The notes under the pieces are model-generated. The model ran no database searches and was not told where the DNA came from. It saw only the letters and a list, made by a program, of their open reading frames with translations. The position numbers and the translations under genes are program-made. Below are positions 24,477 to 32,347 of a stretch of 64,000 nucleotides of DNA, piece by piece. Numbering within the stretch: position 1 is the first letter of the stretch; every line of letters begins with the position of its first letter. The DNA lies in NCBI RefSeq assembly GCF_001050135.1, contig NZ_CP012040.1, positions 4,419,001 to 4,483,000 of the forward strand. Direction: 5' to 3'. This stretch comes from Cyclobacterium amurskyense. GTDB taxonomy: Bacteria > Bacteroidota > Bacteroidia > Cytophagales > Cyclobacteriaceae.

Positions 24477-25642
24477 TAGCAGATATAGCTTTTATCGTTT
24501 TTTTATTGACAGCCATTTTCTATATAAATCTAAAATGGGCTAAATCTCATAGGTATACTGCTATACAAACCAAGTGTTTATTTTTTTTATGGTTTTACCA
24601 CCTTTCAATTAGCCTGGTTTTTTACCAATATATTTTGGTACATGGAGGGGATAGTTGGCGATATTGGAATATTGTTGAAAGTGGAGAAACTTCAATGGGA
24701 AATTGGTTTCATTTATTTGGCACTGGAACAGCATTTATTTATTGGTTTAATTGTCCTTTTTCTCAAATAGCAGGCCTAGGGTATTTATCAGGTACAATTC
24801 TTTACGCTTCCTTATCTTACTTTGGTTTTCTACTCGCCTTTGATCTGCTTAAAAAATCATTTCCCCAATTTTCAAAAAAAACTTACGCACATCCTGCATT
24901 TCTTACCTTACTATTACCAAATGTACATTTTTGGTCTGTGGGAGTAGGAAAGGAGTCCTTTTTATGGCTGGGATTGGTTTTAGTTTTGGCCGGTATTTAC
25001 AGGTTTCCCAATAAATTTTATTTAATTCTTTTAGGATTACTACTTTCTTTAATGACCAGACCTATCCAAGGATTGGCATTAAGTATTTCTGTATTGATGG
25101 TAATTCCTTTTCACGAAAAACTTAAACCTTACCGTAATAAGGTATTTCCTGTTTCAATTTTATTAATTCTTTCGATATTTGCCTACCGGTATATAAAGGG
25201 AAGTTTAATTTATGGGTTTAATCTCAAATGGATAACTGATCTGTTAGACTGGCAAAGAAATTTCCTGGCATCCTTTGGTGGAGCTAGTTCAATAAATATG
25301 AATGATTATAGTTGGTATGAAAAGTTAATAACAATATTTTTCAGACCCTTTGTTTGGGAAGTTGATGGGTTTTGGAGCATAGCTGCAGCGATGGAAAATG
25401 CGGTTGTTTTAAGTGTTTTTTTACTAGGAGTGTGGAGCTTTTTTCAGTTAAGAGGCCAATTTAAAATCTCATTGTACCTTTGGACCGTATTGATTTATGG
25501 AATAATAATATCCCTACTATTTAGTCTTACCTTGAATAATTTAGGTATCATTATGAGAATGAAGAGTATTTACTTTCCTTTTTTTAGTATTATTGCCCTT
25601 CATTTATTTTATAAAGTAGCCAAGGTAAAGGTAGAGAAATGA
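24473..25642 (+). CDS. Polytopic membrane protein, candidate polysaccharide polymerase (Wzy-like), copy 2
   Basis: 389 residues from TTG 24473, with about ten membrane segments. It shares with the protein at 20887-22122, in order and at nearly the same residue numbers: HGGDSWRYWNI (about 56), FWSVGVGKESFLWL (about 155), MTRPIQGLAL, NDYSWYEKLITIFFRPFVWE and LNNLGIIMRMKSIYF. These two are diverged duplicates separated by two glycosyltransferases. Its TTG overlaps the preceding stop and its TGA overlaps the next ATG (ATGA), so it is in the middle of a coupled set. Proposed role as for copy 1; one might polymerise and the other ligate, or each might serve a different linkage. Confidence 0.6.
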   Translation: MIADIAFIVFLLTAIFYINLKWAKSHRYTAIQTKCLFFLWFYHLSISLVFYQYILVHGGDSWRYWNIVESGETSMGNWFHLFGTGTAFIYWFNCPFSQIAGLGYLSGTILYASLSYFGFLLAFDLLKKSFPQFSKKTYAHPAFLTLLLPNVHFWSVGVGKESFLWLGLVLVLAGIYRFPNKFYLILLGLLLSLMTRPIQGLALSISVLMVIPFHEKLKPYRNKVFPVSILLILSIFAYRYIKGSLIYGFNLKWITDLLDWQRNFLASFGGASSINMNDYSWYEKLITIFFRPFVWEVDGFWSIAAAMENAVVLSVFLLGVWSFFQLRGQFKISLYLWTVLIYGIIISLLFSLTLNNLGIIMRMKSIYFPFFSIIALHLFYKVAKVKVEK

Positions 25643-26607
25643 ATCGTCCGACTTTAGTCATATCATTGGATTTTGAGTTGCATTGGGGACGCTTTGATAA
25701 GGTATCTATTCAGAATAGAGAAACTTATTACCGAACAGCAAGGGAAGTTGTTCCTAAATTACTATCCTTATTTAACCAATACGAGGTTGAGGTTACTTGG
25801 GCAACTGTAGGTATGCTAATGGCCGAAAATGTTGAAGAATGGGAACACTACAGTCCCACTTTAAGGCCTATCTATAAAAACACTAAGCTTTCCGCTTATG
25901 ATTGGTTTAATGCCTCCTCCAAAAATAATAGTTGTCTGTTTGCACCTGAATTGGTTCATAATATTATTGATACCCCTGGACAAGAATTAGCTAGCCATAC
26001 ATTCTCTCATTATTATACTATGGAGAATGGGCATGAAGACCGGGCATTTAGAGAGGATTTGATGGCCTCCAAAAGGATTGCACAGGAGAAATTTGGTAAA
26101 AAACTTTCTTCACTGGTTTTTCCTAGGAATCAATACAATGCTGAGTCAATAAAACTTGCAGGTGCCTTGGGTTTTTCCGCATTACGTACTAACCCCGGTG
26201 ATTGGTTTTGGAAAGATCCTGAAAAAGGTGAATTATTGAAAAAAATATGGAGAACTTCGGATTCAATTCTTTCTTTGGGTAAACGTACTTCTTATCAATT
26301 TGATAATAAGGTGTTATCAAGTCCAGTTTTAATACCAAGCTCTCGATTTTTGAGGCCTTTTAATCCAAAGTTGGCAAGGTTCAACCAGTTGAAAATTAAT
26401 CGTATAAAGGACGAAATTACCACGGCTGCTAAGAATGATGAAGTATACCATATATGGTGGCATCCGCACAATCATGGTCACTATCCCGACCAAAGCTTAA
26501 ATGAGGTAAAACAAATTCTGGAACATTTTTCTTCCTGCAGAGACCAATATGGTATGCAGTCCCGATCCATGGAGGGCATTGCTCATAGCTTAATTCCTTC
26601 CCAATAA
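25639..26607 (+). CDS. Polysaccharide deacetylase (NodB/CE4-like)
   Basis: 322 residues. N-terminal VISLDFELHWG carries the Asp of motif 1, and LASHTFSHYYTMENG supplies the SHTxxH metal-binding motif of carbohydrate esterase family 4. LVFPRNQYN and HIWWHPHNHG fit the later motifs (the catalytic Arg/Pro region and the His of motif 5). No signal peptide, so it would act on a cytoplasmic, lipid-linked intermediate or be exported by another route. The start overlaps the preceding stop by ATGA. It closes the polysaccharide locus; the next 646 bp are gene-free. Removal of N- or O-acetyl from a repeat-unit sugar is the expected reaction. Confidence 0.87.
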   Translation: MNRPTLVISLDFELHWGRFDKVSIQNRETYYRTAREVVPKLLSLFNQYEVEVTWATVGMLMAENVEEWEHYSPTLRPIYKNTKLSAYDWFNASSKNNSCLFAPELVHNIIDTPGQELASHTFSHYYTMENGHEDRAFREDLMASKRIAQEKFGKKLSSLVFPRNQYNAESIKLAGALGFSALRTNPGDWFWKDPEKGELLKKIWRTSDSILSLGKRTSYQFDNKVLSSPVLIPSSRFLRPFNPKLARFNQLKINRIKDEITTAAKNDEVYHIWWHPHNHGHYPDQSLNEVKQILEHFSSCRDQYGMQSRSMEGIAHSLIPSQ

Positions 26608-26687
26608 TTCCTTTATTATTTAGAATAACTTTGCAAGTATTAGGCAATGGATTTTCTATTAGGAAATGAATCAGTTCATGTTCAAAA

Positions 26688-26778
26688 TGAGTGATTTATT
26701 GCTGTTTTAGACTCTACTTAACGGTTAGACAGTTTCACCACAGCAGAGCTATGTCCATTTTCTAAACAAGCTGATTTT
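26688..26778. repeat. Degenerate tandem module of the foldback repeat
   Basis: This stretch resembles the central part of the full element next to it. It has, in order, gtgatttattgctgtttt, cagtttcaccacagcagagctatg and ctaaacaagctgatttt. The element has cagccacttcgttgctgtttt, caatttcaccatagcggtgctatg and ccaaacagcctgatttt. It looks like an older, decayed copy directly abutting the intact one. The rest of the gene-free stretch 26608-27253 (to 26687 and from 26990) shows nothing recognisable. Confidence 0.55.
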
Positions 26779-26987
26779 AACCCGAAATATGCAATAGACA
26801 ATCTATTACGTGCTGAAATCGCTATAAAATCAGCCACTTCGTTGCTGTTTTCAATTTCACCATAGCGGTGCTATGCTAAAATCTCCAAACAGCCTGATTT
26901 TCTTGCGATTGCAACACTTCCCGTAAACACGGGACAGGCTATCACGATCCTATATTCAGGACGGAGAAATTCTATTACATAATCCGG
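26779..26987 (-). repeat. Foldback intergenic element, full copy A
   Basis: Nearly identical in inverse orientation to 61410-61620. Two 7-bp direct repeats, ctattac (26803-26809 and 26972-26978; GTAATAG on the other strand), bound a 169-bp unit. Inside is a nested inverted repeat: aatcgc (26817) with gcgatt (26905), aaaatcag with ctgatttt, ctgttt with aaacag, and a central catagc-ggt-gctatg. A separate hairpin cccgt-aaac-acggg lies at 26920-26933. No open frame is present. A short copy lacking the 169-bp unit is at 60198-60236. Confidence 0.8.
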
Positions 26988-27253
26988 TTTTAACAATAAA
27001 AATTGATTGTAGCCTTCCCTATTTATAGGGAAGCCTAGAACCTGAGAAAATAGTTTTGTGTTTTATTGCATTAATATTAGAACTTTTCCTTAGCCATTTA
27101 TTTCTTGGTTTTGTCTGATTTGGGAGGCCTACTTTTGAAGGCGATGAATTGGCTAATTAGAATCCTATTGGATAATCTTGTTTTAATTAAGCCTATAACT
27201 TGTAGGCTTGACTAATATGTATTTATTTTGGCCATCTTTAAAAACGAAACACT

Positions 27254-27553
27254 ATGGACCTATCAGAATTCAAGGCCAGCATTCAGAAAGGGCAAATTCC
27301 AGATGGCTTGACAGTATACCTGCATGCATTGTGGTTGGATGGTAAAGGGGATTGGAATAAGGCCCACTCATTAATAGATCATCTGGAGGATGCAGATGCC
27401 GCATTCTTGCATGCTTACCTTCACAGGAAAGAAGGAGATTTGGGAAATGCATCTTACTGGTACCGAAGAGCTGGTAAAACCAAACCGAACATAGGTTTAG
27501 TAGAAGAATGGGAACAAATGGTTTTGTACTTTTTAGAAAAAATGAAGGAATAA
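27254..27553 (+). CDS. Small conserved-looking protein of unknown function
   Basis: 99 residues, cytoplasmic, not recognised. It has the character of a short helical-repeat (TPR-like) protein: LHALWLDGKGDWNKAHSLIDH and AFLHAYLHRKEGDLGNASYWYRRAG read as two helix-turn-helix units with the A-x-x-x-Y/W spacing of TPR motifs. The codon use fits the neighbours, and a terminator follows directly, so it is a real gene. It precedes mgsA but is separated from it by that terminator. Function unknown; a small TPR-like adaptor is possible. Confidence 0.7.
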   Translation: MDLSEFKASIQKGQIPDGLTVYLHALWLDGKGDWNKAHSLIDHLEDADAAFLHAYLHRKEGDLGNASYWYRRAGKTKPNIGLVEEWEQMVLYFLEKMKE

Positions 27554-27571
27554 AGAACTTTATTTTTCTAT

Positions 27572-27596
27572 AGGTAAACTTTTGTTTGCCTTTTTT
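27572..27596 (+). terminator. Intrinsic terminator of the 99-residue gene
   Basis: Stem aggtaaac (27572-27579) and gtttgcct (27584-27591) with a TTTT loop and one G-U pair, followed by six T. Confidence 0.65.
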
Positions 27597-27637
27597 ATGT
27601 TACCCAATAATAGTGAAATTCAACATAGAATTAAATA

Positions 27638-28000
27638 ATGAAAATAGCGTTAATTGCCCATGATGGGAAAAAAGCTGATATGGTCCATTTTATTGGTGGA
27701 TCAAAACAAGCATTAGAAGGAATTACCCTTGTAGCGACAGGTACTACAGGTTCTCATATAGAAAAAGCAGGATTTGAAGTTGAAAAATTACTTTCGGGAC
27801 CTTTAGGTGGGGATGCTCAAATAGGAGCAATGGTTGCTCAAAAAGAGTTGGATATGGTGATTTTCTTTAGGGATCCGTTAGGTAAACACCCTCATGAACC
27901 TGATGTGCAAATGTTAATGCGAATTTGTGATGTTCATAACGTTCCATTGGCAACCAACCTGGCCGCTGCTGAGCTGATGATAAAATATTTCGAAAGATAA
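27638..28000 (+). CDS. mgsA: Methylglyoxal synthase
   Basis: 120 residues, the length of a short MgsA. It converts dihydroxyacetone phosphate to methylglyoxal and phosphate, bypassing lower glycolysis when phosphate is short. Visible active-site elements are IALIAHDGKK (residues 3-12), TGTTG (34-38, phosphate loop), GPLGGDAQIGA (54-64, Asp59 equivalent to E. coli Asp71) and DPLGKHPHEPDV (79-90, His86 and Asp89 matching His98 and Asp101). It is followed 24 bp later by phosphofructokinase and is probably co-transcribed with it. Cytoplasmic homohexamer by family. No unusual feature. Confidence 0.95.
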   Translation: MKIALIAHDGKKADMVHFIGGSKQALEGITLVATGTTGSHIEKAGFEVEKLLSGPLGGDAQIGAMVAQKELDMVIFFRDPLGKHPHEPDVQMLMRICDVHNVPLATNLAAAELMIKYFER

Positions 28001-28024
28001 TTAATGAATTTTTAGGATAATAAC

Positions 28025-29017
28025 ATGCAAGACCAACCTATTAACATAAAAAAAATCGGAGTACTAACCTCAGGAGGGGATGCTCCAGGTATGAATGCTG
28101 CCATTCGTGCCGTGGTACGTGCAGGATTTTATTATAATCTAGAGGTATATGGGATATACCGTGGCTATGAAGGGATGATCAATGATGATATCAGAAAACT
28201 AGATAGCAGATCCATTGCGCATGTCCTAGAACGAGGTGGAACTTTTTTGAAATCAGCACGAAGTCTGGAATTCCGTACCCCTGAAGGTAGAAAAAAGGCT
28301 TATGATAACCTCAAAAGCCATGGCATTGATGCCTTGGTAGTAATTGGGGGGGATGGCTCTCTTACTGGAGCACATTTATTTTATAAGGAATTTGGTATAC
28401 CTGCTGTAGGCTTACCAGGTACTATTGACAATGATTTATTCGGAACAGATTTGACAATTGGTTTCGATACTGCTTGTAATACTGCTATTGAGGCAATTGA
28501 TAAAATCAGGGATACAGCCACTTCCCATGATCGTTTGTTCTTTGTGGAAGTAATGGGTAGGGATGCTGGGTTTATAGCTATAAATGCGGGTATCGGTAGC
28601 GCTGCAGCTGCCATTCTTATTCCGGAGAAGAAATTCCCTGTTGAGAAATTAATAGACAGGCTGAAGTTTAGAGAGAAGGCAAAAAAGGAAAGTAATATTG
28701 TTATTGTAGCTGAAGGTGGAAAAAGTGGTGGGGCACAAGAAATCTCGGAGAAAGTCAAAAAAATATTACCATCCTACGATATTAAAGTAACTATTTTAGG
28801 GCATCTTCAACGCGGAGGTGCACCATCCTCCTTTGACCGGATTTTGGCAAGTAAATTAGGTGTGTCTGCTGTTGAGGGGCTTCTTCAAGGTAAATATGAT
28901 GTAATGGTTGGTATAATTAATAATAAAATTGTTTATACCCCAATTAAAAGAGCCATTGTAGATGATAAAAAAGTAGACGAAGAAGATTTACGGATTGCAG
29001 GTATCTTATCTACCTGA
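28025..29017 (+). CDS. pfkA: 6-phosphofructokinase
   Basis: 330 residues, bacterial ATP-type PfkA. It phosphorylates fructose 6-phosphate, the committed step of glycolysis. Motifs are GVLTSGGDAPGMNAAIRAVVR (GGDAPG near residue 17), VVIGGDGSLTGA (GGDGS marks ATP as donor; PPi enzymes have GGDDS), PGTIDNDLFGTDLTIGFDTA (catalytic Asp of the TIDND motif) and VEVMGRDAGFIA. Start ATG 28025. It is placed with mgsA in a two-gene unit. A 145-bp untranslated stretch and a strong terminator follow. Confidence 0.96.
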   Translation: MQDQPINIKKIGVLTSGGDAPGMNAAIRAVVRAGFYYNLEVYGIYRGYEGMINDDIRKLDSRSIAHVLERGGTFLKSARSLEFRTPEGRKKAYDNLKSHGIDALVVIGGDGSLTGAHLFYKEFGIPAVGLPGTIDNDLFGTDLTIGFDTACNTAIEAIDKIRDTATSHDRLFFVEVMGRDAGFIAINAGIGSAAAAILIPEKKFPVEKLIDRLKFREKAKKESNIVIVAEGGKSGGAQEISEKVKKILPSYDIKVTILGHLQRGGAPSSFDRILASKLGVSAVEGLLQGKYDVMVGIINNKIVYTPIKRAIVDDKKVDEEDLRIAGILST

Positions 29018-29161
29018 TTTTGGAAAAAATGCACTAATATTCGATATAAATAATTGTTTATTAGAGATCATAACCTAGGGATAGGTGATTAATTTGATAA
29101 AGTAATAGTTTTCGAAACGTAAAATTTACTCTCTTGGTTTCTCATCTAGTCTCTTATAGTC

Positions 29162-29192
29162 AAAAAAGCCACTTAATTTCAGTGGCTTTTTT
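29162..29192 (+). terminator. Strong intrinsic terminator after mgsA-pfkA
   Basis: aaaaaagccact (29162-29173) and agtggctttttt (29181-29192), perfect 12-bp stem, 7-nt loop, T-run included. It lies 144 bp past the pfkA stop and 96 bp before the next start; the symmetric A/T runs would let it work both ways. Confidence 0.85.
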
Positions 29193-29287
29193 GCATTCAA
29201 AAAATTTTCGTTTTCTATCATTTTTAGGCATATTGTAGGATAGTAAGTAAATAAATATTAACAATACCCAAAACAAACCTATCAAAT

Positions 29288-30754
29288 ATGAAGAAAAGTA
29301 TCGATCATCTACAGCAACGTTACCAGGATGAGAAAATTGCAAAAGTTAGCACTTCAGAAAGGTCCCAGCCATTGTTTGAAGAACCTAAAAATGATAGAAG
29401 GTCATTCTTTAAAAAGGCTGCTTTAGGAGGAATAAGTTTAGGTGGAATGTTGGCTTTACCTATGGAAGAGACCCTTGCTCACACAACTTCCAAAGTTAAT
29501 CGTTTATCAAATCCCTCAGACTTAAAGATAACCGATATGCGGATTGCCCAATATGGCAATGTTCCCTTACTTAAAATATATACCAATCAGGGCATTCATG
29601 GTTTGGGAGATGTTAGGGATGGAGCAGATAAGCGATATGCTTTGATGTTGAAGAGTAGGATTTTAGGTGAGAACCCCTGTAATATCGAGAAAATCTTTAA
29701 AAGCATTGAGCAATTTGGTTGGCATGGTAGGCAAGGAGGAGGCGTGTCTGGAGTAGAAATGGCACTTTGGGACCTGGCAGGTAAAGCTTATGGAGTACCT
29801 CTTTATCAGTTATTGGGTGGTAAGTTTAGAGATAAGGTTAGGATTTATGTTGATACACCTACCGTACAAGATCCGGATGAATTTGCCAATAAAATGAAAG
29901 AAAGAGTTGACATGGGCTATACCATGTTGAAAATGGATATTGGAATAGGTTTGATAAAAGACCAAAAAGATACTTTGACAAATAAATCACCTTGGGGGCC
30001 GATGAGAGGTTGGTCTGACAAGGATGTGATGAGTTATACACAAACGCCACATCAATTTACTCATGTTCAAATAACGCCAAAAGGTTTGGAGAAAATGGTG
30101 GAATATGCTGCTAAAGCAAGAGAAAAAGTAGGCTTTGAGATACCATTAGCAATAGATCACTTTGGTCATATGGGGTATAATGAGATGATTAAATTGGCCA
30201 ATGCTTTTGAACCATATAATATTGCATGGCTAGAAGACTTGATACCTTGGCAAAATACAGAGCAATGGAAGCGCATAACTGAAGCCATTTCTACACCTAC
30301 TTTAACAGGAGAAGATGCTTATCATAAGAAAAACTTTAAAGATCTCATTGAAACCAGGGCTGTGGACCTAGTACATCCTGATCCGGGGAGTGCCGGAGGG
30401 TATCTTCAAACAAAAAAGATAGGAGATTATGCTGAGGAATTTCAAATAGGTATGGCTCTCCATCACGCCGCTTCACCAATTACCTTTATGGGTACAGTAC
30501 ATGCTGCTGCCGCCACCTATAATTTTATAGGGCTAGAGCACCATTCTGTGGATAATCCATGGTGGGAAGATTTGGTAACAGGTATAGATAAACCATTTGT
30601 AAAAGATGGATACGTGACCGTTCCAGAGGCACCGGGTATAGGTCTGGAACTTAATGAAGACGAAGTAAAGAAGAGGTTAAGGGAAGGTGAAAAGTTTTTT
30701 GCGCCTACCGATGACTGGAATGAAATCAGGTCTTGGGATAGAACCTGGAGTTAA
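29288..30754 (+). CDS. Tat-exported enolase-superfamily protein (mandelate racemase/muconate lactonizing type)
   Basis: 488 residues. After an unusually long N-terminal region, NDRRSFFKKAALGGISLGG (residues 35-53) forms a twin-arginine signal, so the enzyme should be exported folded. The enolase-superfamily parts follow: an N-terminal capping domain, then GVEMALWDLAGKAYGVPLYQLLGG (residues 155-178), TMLKMDIGIG (KxD/K region, catalytic acid/base), LAIDHFG, WLEDLIPW and TGEDAYH (the three metal-binding acidic ligands), and MALHHAASPITFMG (His of the MR-type active site). Substrates of the family are sugar acids such as galactonate and rhamnonate. The Bacteroidota subfamily with Tat signals is uncharacterised as far as I know. 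Single gene between two terminators. Confidence 0.85.
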   Translation: MKKSIDHLQQRYQDEKIAKVSTSERSQPLFEEPKNDRRSFFKKAALGGISLGGMLALPMEETLAHTTSKVNRLSNPSDLKITDMRIAQYGNVPLLKIYTNQGIHGLGDVRDGADKRYALMLKSRILGENPCNIEKIFKSIEQFGWHGRQGGGVSGVEMALWDLAGKAYGVPLYQLLGGKFRDKVRIYVDTPTVQDPDEFANKMKERVDMGYTMLKMDIGIGLIKDQKDTLTNKSPWGPMRGWSDKDVMSYTQTPHQFTHVQITPKGLEKMVEYAAKAREKVGFEIPLAIDHFGHMGYNEMIKLANAFEPYNIAWLEDLIPWQNTEQWKRITEAISTPTLTGEDAYHKKNFKDLIETRAVDLVHPDPGSAGGYLQTKKIGDYAEEFQIGMALHHAASPITFMGTVHAAAATYNFIGLEHHSVDNPWWEDLVTGIDKPFVKDGYVTVPEAPGIGLELNEDEVKKRLREGEKFFAPTDDWNEIRSWDRTWS

Positions 30755-30767
30755 TTTGAAAAATGGC

Positions 30768-30798
30768 AACCCGGTAACATTTGCCGGGTTGTTTTTTT
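30768..30798 (+). terminator. Intrinsic terminator of the enolase-superfamily gene
   Basis: caacccgg (30768-30775) and ccgggttg (30784-30791), 8-bp GC-rich stem, 8-nt loop, followed by seven T. It begins 13 bp after the stop. Confidence 0.88.
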
Positions 30799-30928
30799 AT
30801 AGAAAGACTTTTTTATCTCAAATAAGTTTTGCTAATCTTGTAAGACCAAATTGCTTTAATCTTATAATCAAATAACCCAGAATGGTTTTAAATGCTATCC
30901 TATTTTGGGTTTATTTAAGTCGATAAAT

Positions 30929-31291
30929 ATGAGTAAAATTTTATCTATACTTTTACAATTAGCGGTTGCTGGATTTGTAATAATCTTTACAGCATATTTG
31001 CTTCCAGGGATAACCGTGGATGACCTTTTTACTGGAATCCTGATCGCTGCCCTTTTGGCTTTATTAAATATTACGATTAAACCTATTTTGGTGTTTTTCA
31101 CTATTCCCATTACCATACTTACCTTAGGTTTGTTCTTGCTGGTAATTAATGCATTGATGGTAATGCTTGCGGCAGATATTGTAAATGGATTTTCAGTAGG
31201 TAACTTTTGGTGGGCCCTTTTGTTTAGTTTGGTCCTATCCTTGGTAAACTCAATTTTTGGAATTTCCTTAGGTCGTGGCTTAGGAAGATGA
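30929..31291 (+). CDS. Phage-holin-family (YvlD-like) small membrane protein
   Basis: 120 residues from ATG 30929; a TTG at 30905 would add eight residues before a good Met. Four hydrophobic helices with LLPGITVDDLFTGILIAALLALLN (helix 1-2 hairpin) and IKPILVFFTIPITILTLGLFLLVINALM, the pattern of the 'phage holin family 4' or YvlD/DUF360-type proteins, which are widespread chromosomal genes and not evidence of a prophage. Inner membrane. Role unknown; relatives are linked to envelope stress. It stands alone, with a 440-bp gap behind it. Confidence 0.75.
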   Translation: MSKILSILLQLAVAGFVIIFTAYLLPGITVDDLFTGILIAALLALLNITIKPILVFFTIPITILTLGLFLLVINALMVMLAADIVNGFSVGNFWWALLFSLVLSLVNSIFGISLGRGLGR

Positions 31292-31731
31292 AATTGTGAC
31301 AAAACAATTCAACCTATTTAATGTTAATCTTATATCGAATAGTTCTTTTTGAATTATAGAAAAAAGTGAAAGTCATTTTAATCCCGATTAAATATTGGGG
31401 TTTCTCGAACTCATCAGGAGTATTTGAAATCGAAAGAAGATCACATTAAGTAGCTGAATGTAAGGTTGTTTAAGTGCCGTATTAATATTTTAAAGCCTGT
31501 TTTGGGTTGTGTGAATTTGCCCAAAATCATTATTAATGCAATAAGCTTAATCATTTCTTTATACTGTTATTAAGAATTTAAAGTTTATAATTAAAATCTT
31601 TTAGGTTAAATCTTTTTTTAAAATAGAAAAGATTGTAAATTATTGAGTAGATGCTACAAAGTAGTAGCCTATTTTTATTTTATTGTAACAAAACACAGCA
31701 AAACAGATATTATTAACCCACCTTTCAAGAG
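31292..31731. other. Gene-free stretch, 440 bp
   Basis: AT-rich, no convincing open frame, hairpin or repeat. It presumably carries the promoter of the acidic 185-residue gene downstream, but I cannot pick out a -33/-7 pair. Confidence 0.5.
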
Positions 31732-32289
31732 ATGAAATACCCAAACGATGGTTTTTTACCTGAAACGATAGATAAATTAAAGCAGGAACTTATTTCCATC
31801 AATAAAAGCTTTAAAATTGTCCCAAGTGAGGACAATACTGACGAGTATGTCAATTTTTATTTCATAGGGAAATATGAAGGTAAGGAAGTGATTTATGATG
31901 CAGTTTTGTATACGCTTAAACTGCATTACCAAAGTGAGTTGTATGAATTGGCCGAACATGAGGCAGCCAAAAAATTTCCAAACTACAAAGGTATTAAATA
32001 CGAAGAGGATGAAAATGGTAATTTGACTCCATTACAAACCGAAGAAGAAGAGATCGGTTGGTTCATTACAGAAATGATAATGGATATGGAAGAAGAGGGG
32101 GCTGTGAGGGTCCAGGAATTTTTGGATTTGGATACCCACCACGATTTTGGAATTGGCCTAGATGCTGCTCTAAATTTAGAGTCAATTGATGAAGCTGAAC
32201 TAGAGAAATTTATTGAAGCATTTAATGATGACACCCTCGTACTAGATGACACTTTTTATACCTTCGAATCTGAGGAAGAAGAAGACTGA
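31732..32289 (+). CDS. Acidic protein of unknown function
   Basis: 185 residues, not recognised. It is rich in Glu and Asp, especially in the second half (TEEEEIGWFITEMIMDMEEEG, and the tail FESEEEED). The first half has mixed alpha/beta character with FYFIGKYEGKEVIYDAVLYTLKLHYQSELYELAEHEA. No signal peptide, membrane helix or nucleic-acid-binding motif. Codon use matches neighbouring genes, and the start ATG is 48 nt after a long AT-rich leader. It stands alone between a holin-family gene and the convergent sulfotransferase. A cytoplasmic housekeeping role is likely only because nothing suggests export. Confidence 0.65.
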   Translation: MKYPNDGFLPETIDKLKQELISINKSFKIVPSEDNTDEYVNFYFIGKYEGKEVIYDAVLYTLKLHYQSELYELAEHEAAKKFPNYKGIKYEEDENGNLTPLQTEEEEIGWFITEMIMDMEEEGAVRVQEFLDLDTHHDFGIGLDAALNLESIDEAELEKFIEAFNDDTLVLDDTFYTFESEEEED

Positions 32290-32347
32290 ATTTTTTAATT
32301 TGGCTCAAAAATCTAGAATTTTTCTGTATCCATATTTAGATATTTGC

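Noticed and set aside
28381..28758. 125-codon frame opposite pfkA
   Set aside because: Antisense of well-conserved phosphofructokinase codons; no independent support.
30929..31291. 'Phage holin' family protein as evidence of a prophage
   Set aside because: No capsid, tail, lysin or integrase gene nearby, and this family is a common chromosomal small membrane protein in Bacteroidota.
30895..31302. 135-codon frame opposite the holin-family gene
   Set aside because: The sense frame has four clear transmembrane helices; the antisense frame is only a mirror of it, with low-complexity Lys/Ile/Pro composition.
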